From a bacterium (lineage in GTDB: Bacteria > Myxococcota_A > UBA9160 > SZUA-336): 33,242 bases of DNA. Below are positions 6,585 to 13,970 of this stretch, in pieces. Numbering within the stretch: position 1 is the stretch's first letter; every line of letters starts with the position of its first letter. The DNA lies in assembly GCA_024226335.1 (NCBI GenBank), contig JAAELY010000228.1, forward strand, positions 1 to 33,242, written 5' to 3'. The translations under genes and the position numbers were made by a program. The notes under the pieces are model-generated. The model saw only the letters and a list, made by a program, of their open reading frames with translations. It had not been told where the DNA came from and did not search any database.

Positions 6585-8242
6585 TGACTCTCCCGCCAGG
6601 CGTCCCAGTCGGGGCGGAGCTCGGGTAGCGCATCCCGGTCTCCCATCGTCTCGCCGGCGAGAGCGGGCGTGAGGAGGTCTGATTCGAGCACCTCCCCCGC
6701 TGCGAGCACACCGCCGCGTAGTACTCCCATGACTCCCCCACCCGAGGGTGTGCTGGCGCCGCACAGGAACAAGCCCTCGATCTCCGTGCGCGGCCCGACC
6801 CGCATCGGGACCGGTGCCTCGATTCCGTTGGCGGTGCCTCCGGTGGAGTGTGTAAAGCGTTCCTGGCTCACCGGTGTCGCCGCTTCCTTCCAGACGATGT
6901 GCTCCCGGATGTCCGGGATCAGCTGCAGATTCGTGTCGATCATCTGCTCCACGAACTCGCTCTTGCGTTTTTTGTACTCCGCGTCGCGGTGATAGCGTCC
7001 GCCATCAGCGGGGCCCCGGTCCACGTTCCACACCCCGTAGTCCCGCGGCGCGAGGGTCATGATCTGCAGGTTCGTGTGCCCCTCCGGTGCCAGGTGCTGG
7101 CTCACCGGGTCCATCGTGGTGGCGGTGGTCAGCATGGTCATCTTGGCGTTCAGCCGCCCAGCATCGAGTTTGTCGTACACGCCCTCGATGTCGTAGTCGC
7201 CCCAGGTGTAGTGGTTGCTGTTGGGCATGCCGCGTTCCGCGAGGTCCACGTCGAGGCCGAGATACACACTGACGAGAGGTAAGGACATCTTGAGGGCTCG
7301 GATGTACTCAGCGGTTTCTTCGCCGAAGTGCTCCTCGCCGACCAGCTCGAAAACAGTTCGTTTCAGGTCGGCATTCGAGACGACCACCGGCGCATCGATC
7401 TCCTGCTCGTGACGCCCCTTCTGTCCGACGACCACCCCGCGCACGTGACCTCCCTCGACGCGGATCTTCTGCACCGGGCTCTTCGTGCGCACTTCGCCGC
7501 CGTAGGCTCGGATCGCTTCGATCAGCCGGCCGGCGATTACCTGGCCTCCACCCACCGGGTAGTAGGCTCCGCGCAGAAAGTAGTCGATGAAACCGGCCGC
7601 CATGACCACCGGGGTTTCCGAAGGCCGCACGGCGTAGGTAGCCTGCTCGCCAAGCAGCACAGCCTGCGCGCGCTCTCCGAGCCGATGCTCCGCGAAGAGC
7701 TCCGTCACGGGCCGGAGCCCCCACGGCAGGAAGCCGGGTGCCCGCTCGGCCAGCTGCGCCAGTTCGAGTTCGCCCCGTTGCATGCGGCGACCGGCCTGGG
7801 ATACCCCGTGCATCACGTCGAGCACCGCGTCCAGCGCCTCGCGCTCGCGGGGAAAGGTCTCGTGTAGGCGGGCCCGGTAACGGTCCCAGCCGAACGGAAT
7901 TCGGAACTCGAGATCGGGAAAGTGGAGGGTGGTGTAGCCGTCGGAGTCGAGGGGACGGAAGACCACGCGCTCAGCGAGGCCGACTCCGTTCAGTACAGCG
8001 GTGATCATGCCATCACGCCCGCACTCCCCGATATAGTGGACGCCGACGTCGAACTCAAATTTCCTGCCCTGGTGGTCGCGACGGAACGCATGGGAATTCC
8101 CCCCCGCCACGTAGTGGGCTTCGAGGACCAGAGTTCGCTTGCCCGCGGCGCATAGGTAGGCGGCGGTGGACAGACCGCCGAGTCCCGAGCCGACGACGAT
8201 GGCATCCCATTGCTCGCGTTCGTCCGGGGTCGCGTCGCTCAT
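6581..8242 (-). CDS. phytoene desaturase/CrtISO-like FAD-dependent oxidoreductase
   Basis: A 553-residue NAD(P)/FAD-dependent oxidoreductase of the phytoene desaturase, carotenoid isomerase and retinol saturase group (COG1233). It has the N-terminal dinucleotide-binding motif GSGLGG (18-23) with acidic residue E41 ending the second beta-strand (LVLEAHYVAGGNS). It also has an internal PVGGGQVIAGRLIEAI, and the C-terminal FAD-binding signature LFLCGASTPSGGGVMGVLRGG. Members saturate, desaturate or isomerise conjugated polyenes or similar hydrophobic substrates. ATG at 8242 follows GGAGAA. It is divergent from the nitroreductase operon and convergent with the carotenoid oxygenase. Its own promoter is unclear, because the conserved promoter motif upstream points the other way. 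The tail runs directly into the IS3 remnant, so the native C-terminus may be altered. Co-occurrence with a carotenoid-oxygenase-family enzyme hints at a polyene or stilbenoid substrate. Confidence 0.88.
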   Translation of the reverse strand: MSDATPDEREQWDAIVVGSGLGGLSTAAYLCAAGKRTLVLEAHYVAGGNSHAFRRDHQGRKFEFDVGVHYIGECGRDGMITAVLNGVGLAERVVFRPLDSDGYTTLHFPDLEFRIPFGWDRYRARLHETFPREREALDAVLDVMHGVSQAGRRMQRGELELAQLAERAPGFLPWGLRPVTELFAEHRLGERAQAVLLGEQATYAVRPSETPVVMAAGFIDYFLRGAYYPVGGGQVIAGRLIEAIRAYGGEVRTKSPVQKIRVEGGHVRGVVVGQKGRHEQEIDAPVVVSNADLKRTVFELVGEEHFGEETAEYIRALKMSLPLVSVYLGLDVDLAERGMPNSNHYTWGDYDIEGVYDKLDAGRLNAKMTMLTTATTMDPVSQHLAPEGHTNLQIMTLAPRDYGVWNVDRGPADGGRYHRDAEYKKRKSEFVEQMIDTNLQLIPDIREHIVWKEAATPVSQERFTHSTGGTANGIEAPVPMRVGPRTEIEGLFLCGASTPSGGGVMGVLRGGVLAAGEVLESDLLTPALAGETMGDRDALPELRPDWDAWRESH

Positions 8243-8280
8243 CGTGAATTCTCCATTCGTTCGGTTGAAGGGGCGGGGCC

Positions 8281-8400
8281 AGGATCCGCTTGGCGCGCTT
8301 CTCCATGTTCATCGTTCGTGTACTCGTTCGGAATTTCACATTAGCAAAATTTAGTCATTGACAAAACTTTAGCATAGATCAATATTCTGGAATTCAGAAG
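8281..8400. repeat. long duplication, copy B (tetR 5' fragment plus promoter)
   Basis: The counterpart of 4830-4948. Read on the minus strand it still encodes TRTMNMEKRAKRILA, the N-terminus of the TetR protein, but the start ATG corresponding to 4876 is ACG and the frame leaves homology after about 23 codons, so it is not a gene. On the plus strand the transferred promoter now drives the nitroreductase operon. This is direct evidence of regulon growth by copying a promoter/operator. Confidence 0.85.
8350..8386 (+). promoter_or_regulatory. promoter/operator copy 3, nitroreductase-monooxygenase operon
   Basis: -35 TTGACA (8358-8363), 17-bp spacer, -10 AATATT (8381-8386), 31 bp before the nitroreductase ATG. 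The inverted repeat TTTAGTCATTGACAAAA at 8350-8366 is identical to copy 2. It is predicted to place the five downstream genes under the same TetR repressor as the oxygenase. Confidence 0.8.
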
Positions 8401-8416
8401 AAAGGAGTTTCCAACG

Positions 8417-8869
8417 ATGAGTAATCCCCAAGGTCTGCCGCCGGAGATCGTCGAGCACATCCGCTTGTATCGAGAAGACCCGGAGAAAGCACACCACTGG
8501 GATTCGACGCCGTTGGGCGGACCCGGTGTCCTGACCACCCTGCTGCTCACCACCCGCGGACGCAAATCGGGCGAGCCGCGGTCGCTGCCACTCGTCTATC
8601 AGCAGGTGAACAAGTGCTTCGTCGTCGTGGCCTCGAAGAAGGGATCACCGGCCCACCCTGCTTGGTACCTGAATCTGCAGGCACGACCCGAGTGCGAAAT
8701 CCAGGTGGGCAACGAGCACTACCGCGTGCGCGCCCGCGATGCCGAGGGCGAAGAGCGCGGGCGGTTGTGGGGTGTCGTGACTGCGGCATATCCGCCCTAC
8801 GACGAATACCAGACAGCTGCCGGGAAACGACGCATTCCTGTGGTGGTACTCGACCCCATCGACGAGTGA
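8417..8869 (+). CDS. F420-dependent nitroreductase (Ddn) family protein
   Basis: A 150-residue split-beta-barrel protein of the deazaflavin-dependent nitroreductase family (formerly DUF385). Visible signatures are LLTTRGRKSGEPRSLPL near residue 45, VVASKKGSPAHPAWYLNL around 75-90, and ARPECEIQVG. Characterised relatives use reduced F420 to reduce quinones, nitro groups or conjugated double bonds. F420 use here is inferred from family membership. ATG at 8417 follows AAAGGAG at ideal spacing. It is the first gene of an operon running through the flavin monooxygenase, CoA-transferase, hydrolase and VOC genes, directly behind promoter/operator copy 3. It could supply a reduction step or protect against quinones formed by the ring-oxidising enzymes. 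Confidence 0.88.
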   Translation: MSNPQGLPPEIVEHIRLYREDPEKAHHWDSTPLGGPGVLTTLLLTTRGRKSGEPRSLPLVYQQVNKCFVVVASKKGSPAHPAWYLNLQARPECEIQVGNEHYRVRARDAEGEERGRLWGVVTAAYPPYDEYQTAAGKRRIPVVVLDPIDE

Positions 8870-8920
8870 CAACCGAACTCGTCGCAAGCTCTCAATCAAA
8901 AAAACAAGGAGTTCATTGAC

Positions 8921-10117
8921 ATGACTGCATTTGGATTTTCTGACTGGATGAAGAGGGCCGAAGAAGTCTCCCCACTGGTTGCCGCCGAGGCGGACGAAGC
9001 GGAGAGCCTGCGACACATGACCGATCGAACGGTTGAAGCGTTCAAGGAATCGGAGCTCTACTACCTCACGCTTCCGCAAGAGCTCGGAGGTCCCGATCTC
9101 CCTCTTGTCGAGTCACTGGAGGTTCTCGAGAAGGTCTCCGAGGCAGATGGCGCCGCCGGTTGGTGCCTCTTCGTCGGCAATATCGAGGTCGGGACAGCGG
9201 GAGCGTACCTGGCCGACGCCGGGATCGAGACCGTCTTCACCAAGCCAAAGGACTTGCTGATCTCCGGGCAGGGGATCCCGAACGGTGTGGCCCGACCCGT
9301 CGACGGGGGCTACCGCATCGACGGGGATTGGAAGTACGGCAGCGGCATCCATCACGCCGACTACATCCACAACGGCTGTATCGTGCTCGATGAGGATGGG
9401 AATCCCCGGATGACGGACGCGGGGAAGCGCGAGATCAGGATCTGCCTCACCGAACGCAAGCACGCCGAAATCAAGGACGACTGGCACGTGCTCGGCCTGT
9501 GTGCCACGGGCAGTTTCGATTACTCGATCCGTGACGTATTCGTCCCGACGGAGATGACGCACGACTTCGCAACGACGAAGCCGCATCGCGGCAGCTACCA
9601 GTTCACGCTGGGGTTGACCGGATACACCACCTGGGGACACACGGGTTTCGCTCTGGGCGTCGGACGTCACGCGCTCGACGAGCTGAAGAAGCTCGCGCAG
9701 ACCAAGGAGAACCCGTTTGGACTGCTCGGCGATGGCGAGAGCTTCCAAGTACGCTACGCACATGCCGAGGGCAGCCTGCGGGCCGCGCGAGCCTTCTGCT
9801 ATTCGGCTTGGGACGATCTGTGCGAATCGATGGCGAGGCAAGAGCCCGCAAGCCTCGATCAAATCGCACTGATCCGTCTCGCGATGTCCAATGTACACGA
9901 TGTAGTGTCTGATATCACCACGTTCGCCCACATTGCGGGGGGAGGCGTCTCGCTTCGCCACAGCCCTCTCCAGCGCTGCTACCGCGACATGCACGCGGGT
10001 ACGCAGCACATCCTGTTGGCCGACCAGATCCGGCAGGATACGGCGAAGGTGTTGTTGGAGATGGCGCCCGAGAATGCTCGATGGTCCCCTCTCGGCCTCG
10101 AGGCGCCTTCCGCGTAA
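8921..10117 (+). CDS. class D flavin monooxygenase (HsaA/acyl-CoA dehydrogenase-fold hydroxylase)
   Basis: A 398-residue protein with acyl-CoA dehydrogenase fold resembling two-component flavin hydroxylases such as HsaA, DszC and pigment-biosynthesis hydroxylases, rather than true dehydrogenases. Evidence: [14 protein letters not shown] near residue 80, [21 protein letters not shown] (substrate loop region) around 127-147, [16 protein letters not shown], and a C-terminal helical part with [26 protein letters not shown], where a His in RDMHAGTQH matches the family's conserved region. Such enzymes ortho-hydroxylate phenols using FADH2/FMNH2 delivered by a separate reductase. No reductase gene is adjacent, which is notable. 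ATG at 8921 follows AAGGAG. It sits in the nitroreductase operon and fits a ring-hydroxylating step before the dioxygenase and CoA-transferase. Confidence 0.88.
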   Translation: MTAFGFSDWMKRAEEVSPLVAAEADEAESLRHMTDRTVEAFKESELYYLTLPQELGGPDLPLVESLEVLEKVSEADGAAGWCLFVGNIEVGTAGAYLADAGIETVFTKPKDLLISGQGIPNGVARPVDGGYRIDGDWKYGSGIHHADYIHNGCIVLDEDGNPRMTDAGKREIRICLTERKHAEIKDDWHVLGLCATGSFDYSIRDVFVPTEMTHDFATTKPHRGSYQFTLGLTGYTTWGHTGFALGVGRHALDELKKLAQTKENPFGLLGDGESFQVRYAHAEGSLRAARAFCYSAWDDLCESMARQEPASLDQIALIRLAMSNVHDVVSDITTFAHIAGGGVSLRHSPLQRCYRDMHAGTQHILLADQIRQDTAKVLLEMAPENARWSPLGLEAPSA

Positions 10118-10142
10118 CAACGGAGTGCAGGAAGGGCCCAGC

Positions 10143-11492
10143 ATGAAACGAGTTCCCCAGATCTCACCCGAGCGGGCCGCGGCCATGGTCGAAACGGGTG
10201 ACACGATCCTGGTCGGCGGATTCGGCATGACCGGACATCCGGTCCATCTGCTTCACGCACTTGCCGAGACCGGTGTTCGGGACCTGACGTACGTCGCCAA
10301 CAATGTGGGTGAAGTCGGACTCGGCGGCGGTCGGCTCCTGAGCAAGGGGCAGATCAAGAAGGCGATCGGCTCGTTTTTCACAAGCAACCGCGAGGCAGTG
10401 GCGGCCGCGCAGCACGGGAGCATGGAGATCGAGCTTCTTCCCCAGGGATCGCTTGCCGAGGCGCTGCGCGCGGGCGGCGCCGGAATCGGGGGCTTCTTCA
10501 CTCCGGCTTCGGCGGGCACCGTCATCGGAGAGGGAAGGGAGACGAGGATCTTCGATGGAAAGCCGCAGGTGTTCGTACCGGGCCTTCGCGGCGACGTAGC
10601 CTTCATCCGGGCTTGGAAGGCGGATACCGCCGGCAACCTGGTCTACCGGATGACCGAACAGAACTTCAACAAGGCGATGGCGACGGCGGCTGATCTGGTC
10701 ATCGCCGAGGTGGAGACGATCGTTCCGGTGGGCGAAATCGCCCCCAACGAGGTTCACACGCCGGGTTGTTATGTGGATCGTCTGGTTGAAGCGCGCATGA
10801 CCCTGGACGACCTCGGGTCTTCTGCGTCGGTGGCATCCAGCGCAAGAAAGGTTGACCCGCTGCGGATGAACATGGCGCACCGCGCGTTGGCGGAGCTGAA
10901 AAGCGGGGACGTGGTGAATCTGGGGATTGGGATTCCCACCCTCGTGGCAGACCTGATCACTCCCGAACGCGGGATCGTCCTTCATACGGAGAACGGAATG
11001 CTCGGCGTCGGCCCCGCGCCAGCGGAGGGCGGCGCGATGGAGTACCCCGTGAACGCCGGGAAGGTCCCGGTTACGGCGCTGCCGGGAACCAGCTACTTCG
11101 ACAGCGCGGATTCGTTCGCCATGATTCGCGGTGGCCACGTGGATATTGCGATCATGGGCGGGCTGCAGGTGGACGAAGCCGCGAACCTCGCGAACTGGGC
11201 GGTTCCCGGCAAGCCGCTATTGGGGGTGGGCGGTGCGATGGATCTCGGCTCGGGAGCCAAGCGGCTCATCATCACAATGACTCACACCAACTCCGACGGG
11301 AGCCCGAAGCTGGTTCCACAGTGCGACCTGCCGCTCACGAGTCGGAACGCGGTGGACCTGGTGATCACGGATCTTGCGGTCTTCTCGTTTGCTCCGGGCG
11401 ATCTCACGCTGGTCGAGCTGATGCCTGGGGCAAACCTGGAACAGGTGAGATCCGCGACCTCGGCGAAGTTCGTCGAGAGGTTGCCGGGTTGA
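10143..11492 (+). CDS. 3-oxoacid CoA-transferase, fused A and B subunits
   Basis: A 449-residue succinyl-CoA:3-ketoacid-type CoA-transferase in which both subunits are joined. Residues 1-~235 form the A part ([28 protein letters not shown]). Residues ~240-449 form the B part ([15 protein letters not shown]), with the catalytic glutamate E283 in the motif TENGMLGVG that forms the glutamyl-CoA intermediate. I use the ATG at 10143 because it follows GGAAGG and begins the family's N-terminus; the frame is open further upstream inside the monooxygenase gene, but that extension is not conserved-looking. The enzyme activates a 3-oxo acid (acetoacetate, 3-oxoadipate or a larger analogue) for thiolysis. 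Its place in the operon after ring hydroxylation argues for a 3-oxoadipate-like intermediate, but specificity cannot be read. Confidence 0.92.
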   Translation: MKRVPQISPERAAAMVETGDTILVGGFGMTGHPVHLLHALAETGVRDLTYVANNVGEVGLGGGRLLSKGQIKKAIGSFFTSNREAVAAAQHGSMEIELLPQGSLAEALRAGGAGIGGFFTPASAGTVIGEGRETRIFDGKPQVFVPGLRGDVAFIRAWKADTAGNLVYRMTEQNFNKAMATAADLVIAEVETIVPVGEIAPNEVHTPGCYVDRLVEARMTLDDLGSSASVASSARKVDPLRMNMAHRALAELKSGDVVNLGIGIPTLVADLITPERGIVLHTENGMLGVGPAPAEGGAMEYPVNAGKVPVTALPGTSYFDSADSFAMIRGGHVDIAIMGGLQVDEAANLANWAVPGKPLLGVGGAMDLGSGAKRLIITMTHTNSDGSPKLVPQCDLPLTSRNAVDLVITDLAVFSFAPGDLTLVELMPGANLEQVRSATSAKFVERLPG

Positions 11493-11556
11493 ATTCGAGC
11501 CGACGCGCCGTGGCCACCCCGCGTCGCGGGCCTCGGTCGGGTCGACAGGAGGCGAG

Positions 11557-12282
11557 ATGCTGGAACGCGAAGTAGACATCAAGCGTGCCGACGGTGACAT
11601 GAACACCTTCATCACACATCCAGAAGAAGGTGGACCCTATCCGGTCGTGCTGTTCTACATGGATGCGCCCGGAAAGCGGGAAGAGCTGCACGACATGGCT
11701 CGCCGGATCGCCACCACGGGGTACTACGTGATGCTGCCGAATCTCTATTACCGCCGGACCCGGGCGTTCACGATGCCCCCGGGCTCCGAAGAGGAGATGT
11801 TCGAGCACATGGACTCGCTCTCGATCCAGATGGTGAACGAGGATACCTCAGCCATGCTCGAGCACGCGGCGGGCGACGGCCACGCCGCGGACGGTCCGGT
11901 CGGCGCGCTGGGCTACTGCATGAGCGGGCCCTTCGCCTTTGCTGCGGCCGCTGCGTTTCCCGATCGGATCGCCGCTTCAGCATCGCTGCACGGTGTGCGC
12001 CTGTGTACCGAAGCGGATGACTCGCCTCATCGTGACGCGAACAAGATCAACGGCGAACTCTACTTCGGTTGCGCGGAAACGGACGAGTGGGCACCCAAGG
12101 AGATGATCGACGAACTCGATGCCCACCTTGCAACGACCGGCGTCAACTACCGGATCGAATGGTACCCGGATACCACGCACGGCTTCGTCTTTCCGCAGCG
12201 TGGAGAGATGATCTACCACAAGGAAGCAGCCGAACGGCACTGGGAGCGGCTGTTCTCCCTGTTCCAACGGAATCTGACGTGA
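11557..12282 (+). CDS. dienelactone hydrolase family protein
   Basis: A 241-residue alpha/beta hydrolase of the dienelactone hydrolase family. The nucleophile elbow is GYCMSG with Cys121 as nucleophile (cysteine is characteristic of true dienelactone hydrolases), with D176 (AETDEW) and H208 (DTTHGF) completing the triad. The N-terminal FITHPEEGGPYPVVLFYMDA and late FVFPQR are also typical. No signal peptide. ATG at 11557 follows AGGCGAG. Dienelactone hydrolases open lactones formed during aromatic ring catabolism; some relatives act on other small esters. It sits between the CoA-transferase and the VOC dioxygenase, so a lower-pathway role in aromatic degradation is likely. Confidence 0.92.
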   Translation: MLEREVDIKRADGDMNTFITHPEEGGPYPVVLFYMDAPGKREELHDMARRIATTGYYVMLPNLYYRRTRAFTMPPGSEEEMFEHMDSLSIQMVNEDTSAMLEHAAGDGHAADGPVGALGYCMSGPFAFAAAAAFPDRIAASASLHGVRLCTEADDSPHRDANKINGELYFGCAETDEWAPKEMIDELDAHLATTGVNYRIEWYPDTTHGFVFPQRGEMIYHKEAAERHWERLFSLFQRNLT

Positions 12283-12296
12283 TGCCAACCGCCCTG

Positions 12297-12316
12297 CAGC
12301 TGACAAGGCTCAGCTG
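12297..12316. other. small hairpin between hydrolase and VOC genes
   Basis: A 7-bp stem CAGCTGA / TCAGCTG with a 6-nt loop, in the 69-bp spacer of the operon. It could affect mRNA processing or attenuate the last gene; no T-tract follows. Weak evidence for any function. Confidence 0.3.
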
Positions 12317-12351
12317 TCTCCCCGCCAATCGGCGCGCTCTGGAGGGTTCAG

Positions 12352-12897
12352 ATGCAACTCCGCTTCTCACATAACGCGATCAAAGTCCGCGACCTTGCTG
12401 TCATGCTCGACTTCTATGAGAACGTCCTCGGATTTCAGGTAACGGATCGCGGCCCCCTCCCGCGGCCCGGATCGCCGGAGATCGTCTTCCTCAGCCAGGT
12501 GGCGAGTGACCATCATCAGCTCGCCTTTGTCGACGTGCCACAGGACAGCGACGTGCCCGATACGCTCCTCCATATGGCCTTCCGCGTGTCGTCGATCACG
12601 GACGTCCGGGAGATGATCAAGCGGCTCGAAGAGGACGGGCTGGCGACCGATGTCGAGACCGTCACGCATGGCAACGCCTGGTCGGTCTACTTCAGAGACC
12701 CGGAGTTCAACCGTATCGAGGTGTTCTGTGACACGCCGTGGTACGTCCCGCAGCCCATCGTCGTGCCCTGGGACCCCGAAATGAGCGATCGGGAACTGTT
12801 CGAGCACACTGAAAAGCTCTTCTCGAACGAGCCGGGTTTCGGTCCGATGGAGGAGTGGACAGCCGCGCAGGCGGAGAAGGTCGGCGAAGAGACCTGA
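12352..12897 (+). CDS. VOC-family extradiol dioxygenase-like protein
   Basis: A 181-residue glyoxalase/bleomycin-resistance/extradiol dioxygenase (vicinal oxygen chelate) protein. Two beta-alpha-beta-beta-beta modules are visible: FSHNAIKVRDLAVMLDFYENVLGF and, later, LHMAFRVSSITDVREMIKRL through VYFRDPEFNRIEVFCDTPWYV. Metal ligands can be placed at H7, H74 and E123, matching the 2-His-1-carboxylate set of single-domain extradiol dioxygenases. GGAGGG precedes the ATG at 12352. It is the last clear gene of the operon behind promoter/operator copy 3. Ring cleavage of a catechol-type intermediate is the simplest role, but related VOC proteins catalyse isomerisation or epimerisation. Confidence 0.85.
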   Translation: MQLRFSHNAIKVRDLAVMLDFYENVLGFQVTDRGPLPRPGSPEIVFLSQVASDHHQLAFVDVPQDSDVPDTLLHMAFRVSSITDVREMIKRLEEDGLATDVETVTHGNAWSVYFRDPEFNRIEVFCDTPWYVPQPIVVPWDPEMSDRELFEHTEKLFSNEPGFGPMEEWTAAQAEKVGEET

Positions 12898-13093
12898 TGC
12901 GCCCGATCCGTACGTACGCGAGCTGAGCGAACTCTCTGATCTCGAGGCCGAGCTGTCAGCGGCCAACGACGCTGCGCTGCGCGCGCGTGCTCGCGACATC
13001 GGTGCGGCTCTGCTCGAATCGCCGGCCGTGTTGCGCGAGATCGCCGATCGGGCTCCGGCGGACGCCGAACCCGATCTAGGCGCAGGGCCATGA
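12897..13093 (+). pseudogene. small frameshifted ORF coupled to the VOC gene
   Basis: The VOC stop codon overlaps an ATG (TGATG at 12895-12899), the usual sign of translational coupling. The ATG frame ends after nine codons, yet a second frame from 12896 reads on smoothly for about 65 codons (DPYVRELSELSDLEAELSAA and ESPAVLREIADRAPADAEPD) to a TGA at 13091-13093. A single missing base near 12905 would join M-R-P to DPYVREL. I recognise no family. Either a decayed gene, a sequencing error, or a chance open frame. Confidence 0.4.
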
Positions 13094-13284
13094 CGATCCT
13101 GGACCAGGAGCCCGACCCAAGATGGACGGCGACGCCCAGACGCCTCTGCATCGCCGCCGCCGGCATTGCGCTCACTCAGGGAATCTACGGATTCGACCTC
13201 GATCGCGCGCCTTGGCGGCGACGCGCAGGGACGCCTGGCTCGCCGCCAGACATCTTGGGTCAGGCTCCTAGGTGTGGGTTCTAA
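13090..13284 (+). CDS. small hypothetical ORF, possibly a detached leader of the cytochrome
   Basis: Its ATG overlaps the stop of the preceding frame (ATGA). It encodes 64 residues with a short hydrophobic stretch (LCIAAAGIALTQGIYGF) after two arginines, signal-peptide-like but with no clear cleavage site. The next frame encodes a c-type cytochrome lacking a signal sequence. The two might once have been one exported cytochrome broken by a frameshift. No family recognised. Confidence 0.35.
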   Translation: MTILDQEPDPRWTATPRRLCIAAAGIALTQGIYGFDLDRAPWRRRAGTPGSPPDILGQAPRCGF

Positions 13285-13667
13285 GCAGGTTGTTCACGGA
13301 GCTCCCTGAGCCGCTGAAACGGGCTGCCCGCTGGAAGCCTTGCAAGGCCGACGCGAATTCGTACTCCGTAGCGAGCTACCGGACGGACGAACCTGTCGAA
13401 GCCATCGACTACACGCCTGAGCAAGTCGGACGCCTCACCTACATGGCCACGTGTTCCGGCTGTCACTCGGTCACGTCGAGTCTCGTCGGCCCGCCGATGA
13501 CCTATGTGCGTGCGATGTACAAGGACAGCCCTGAAAAGCTCGCCGCGTGGATCGCCGCTCCAGTTCGCCGGAACCGCGCATACACCGAGATGCCGCCGCA
13601 GGACTACCTCCCCAAGAGCACTCGCCTAGCGGTCGCGCGATACATCTTGGAGGAGCTCGACAAATAG
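13272..13667 (+). CDS. c-type cytochrome domain protein, no signal peptide (possibly truncated)
   Basis: A 131-residue frame starting at GTG 13272, just after an in-frame TAG at 13269. A single haem-binding motif CSGCH lies at 61-65, followed by LVGPPM and a candidate axial methionine M107 in YTEMPPQDYLP, then a terminal helix TRLAVARYILEELDK. This is the layout of class I cytochrome c. Haem attachment needs export, yet the N-terminus (WVLSRLFTELPEPLKRAARWK) is not a signal peptide, so the gene is either 5'-broken or the remnant of a larger protein. It lies 3' of the monooxygenase operon. Domain call is confident; functionality is doubtful. Confidence 0.7.
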   Translation: MWVLSRLFTELPEPLKRAARWKPCKADANSYSVASYRTDEPVEAIDYTPEQVGRLTYMATCSGCHSVTSSLVGPPMTYVRAMYKDSPEKLAAWIAAPVRRNRAYTEMPPQDYLPKSTRLAVARYILEELDK

Positions 13668-13862
13668 GACGTGGTCGAGAACAGCCTTCGTCGGTAGAGC
13701 ACACAGCGGCCGCAGACTCACCTCGACAACCGGGATACGACGTTCGACTTCCTCCCCTGCGGCGCCATTGGCATCCTCGCGTGAGGGAAGCCTCGCCCGA
13801 GATGCGAGGCCTCAGTGCGCCGGTTCCAACCGCCCGAAACCGCAGCTTTTCTCGAATTCGGT

Positions 13863-13879
13863 GGCGGGAATCGAACCCG
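13863..13879 (-). repeat. tRNA/tmRNA T-arm-like fragment; 17-bp identity to ssrA 3' end
   Basis: The minus strand reads GGAGCCGGGTTCGATTCCCG followed by CCACC, the look of a tRNA/tmRNA T-arm and 3' strand. Seventeen bases (13863-13879) are identical to 32185-32201 inside the tmRNA gene. No complete tRNA can be folded around it and there is no CCA. It may be a left attachment remnant of the element whose recombinase lies at 31461-32150, or a coincidental T-arm match. The rest of 13668-13970 shows no gene. Confidence 0.4.
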
Positions 13880-13970
13880 GCTCCAGGAAGCGCAAGCGCC
13901 CGAAAAGAAGGAAGTCTTCGGACTGATATCTTGTCCCGGGGTTGTCCCGCGGAACCCGGTGACCTCCTGC

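Noticed and set aside
8055-8339. Second tetR gene on the minus strand
   Set aside because: Only the first ~23 codons resemble TetR, the equivalent start codon is ACG, and the frame then runs antisense into the FAD oxidoreductase gene.
9933-10142. N-terminal extension of the CoA-transferase
   Set aside because: The open frame overlaps the monooxygenase gene, is Arg/Ser/Cys-rich and unlike the family; ATG 10143 has a ribosome-binding site and the family N-terminus.
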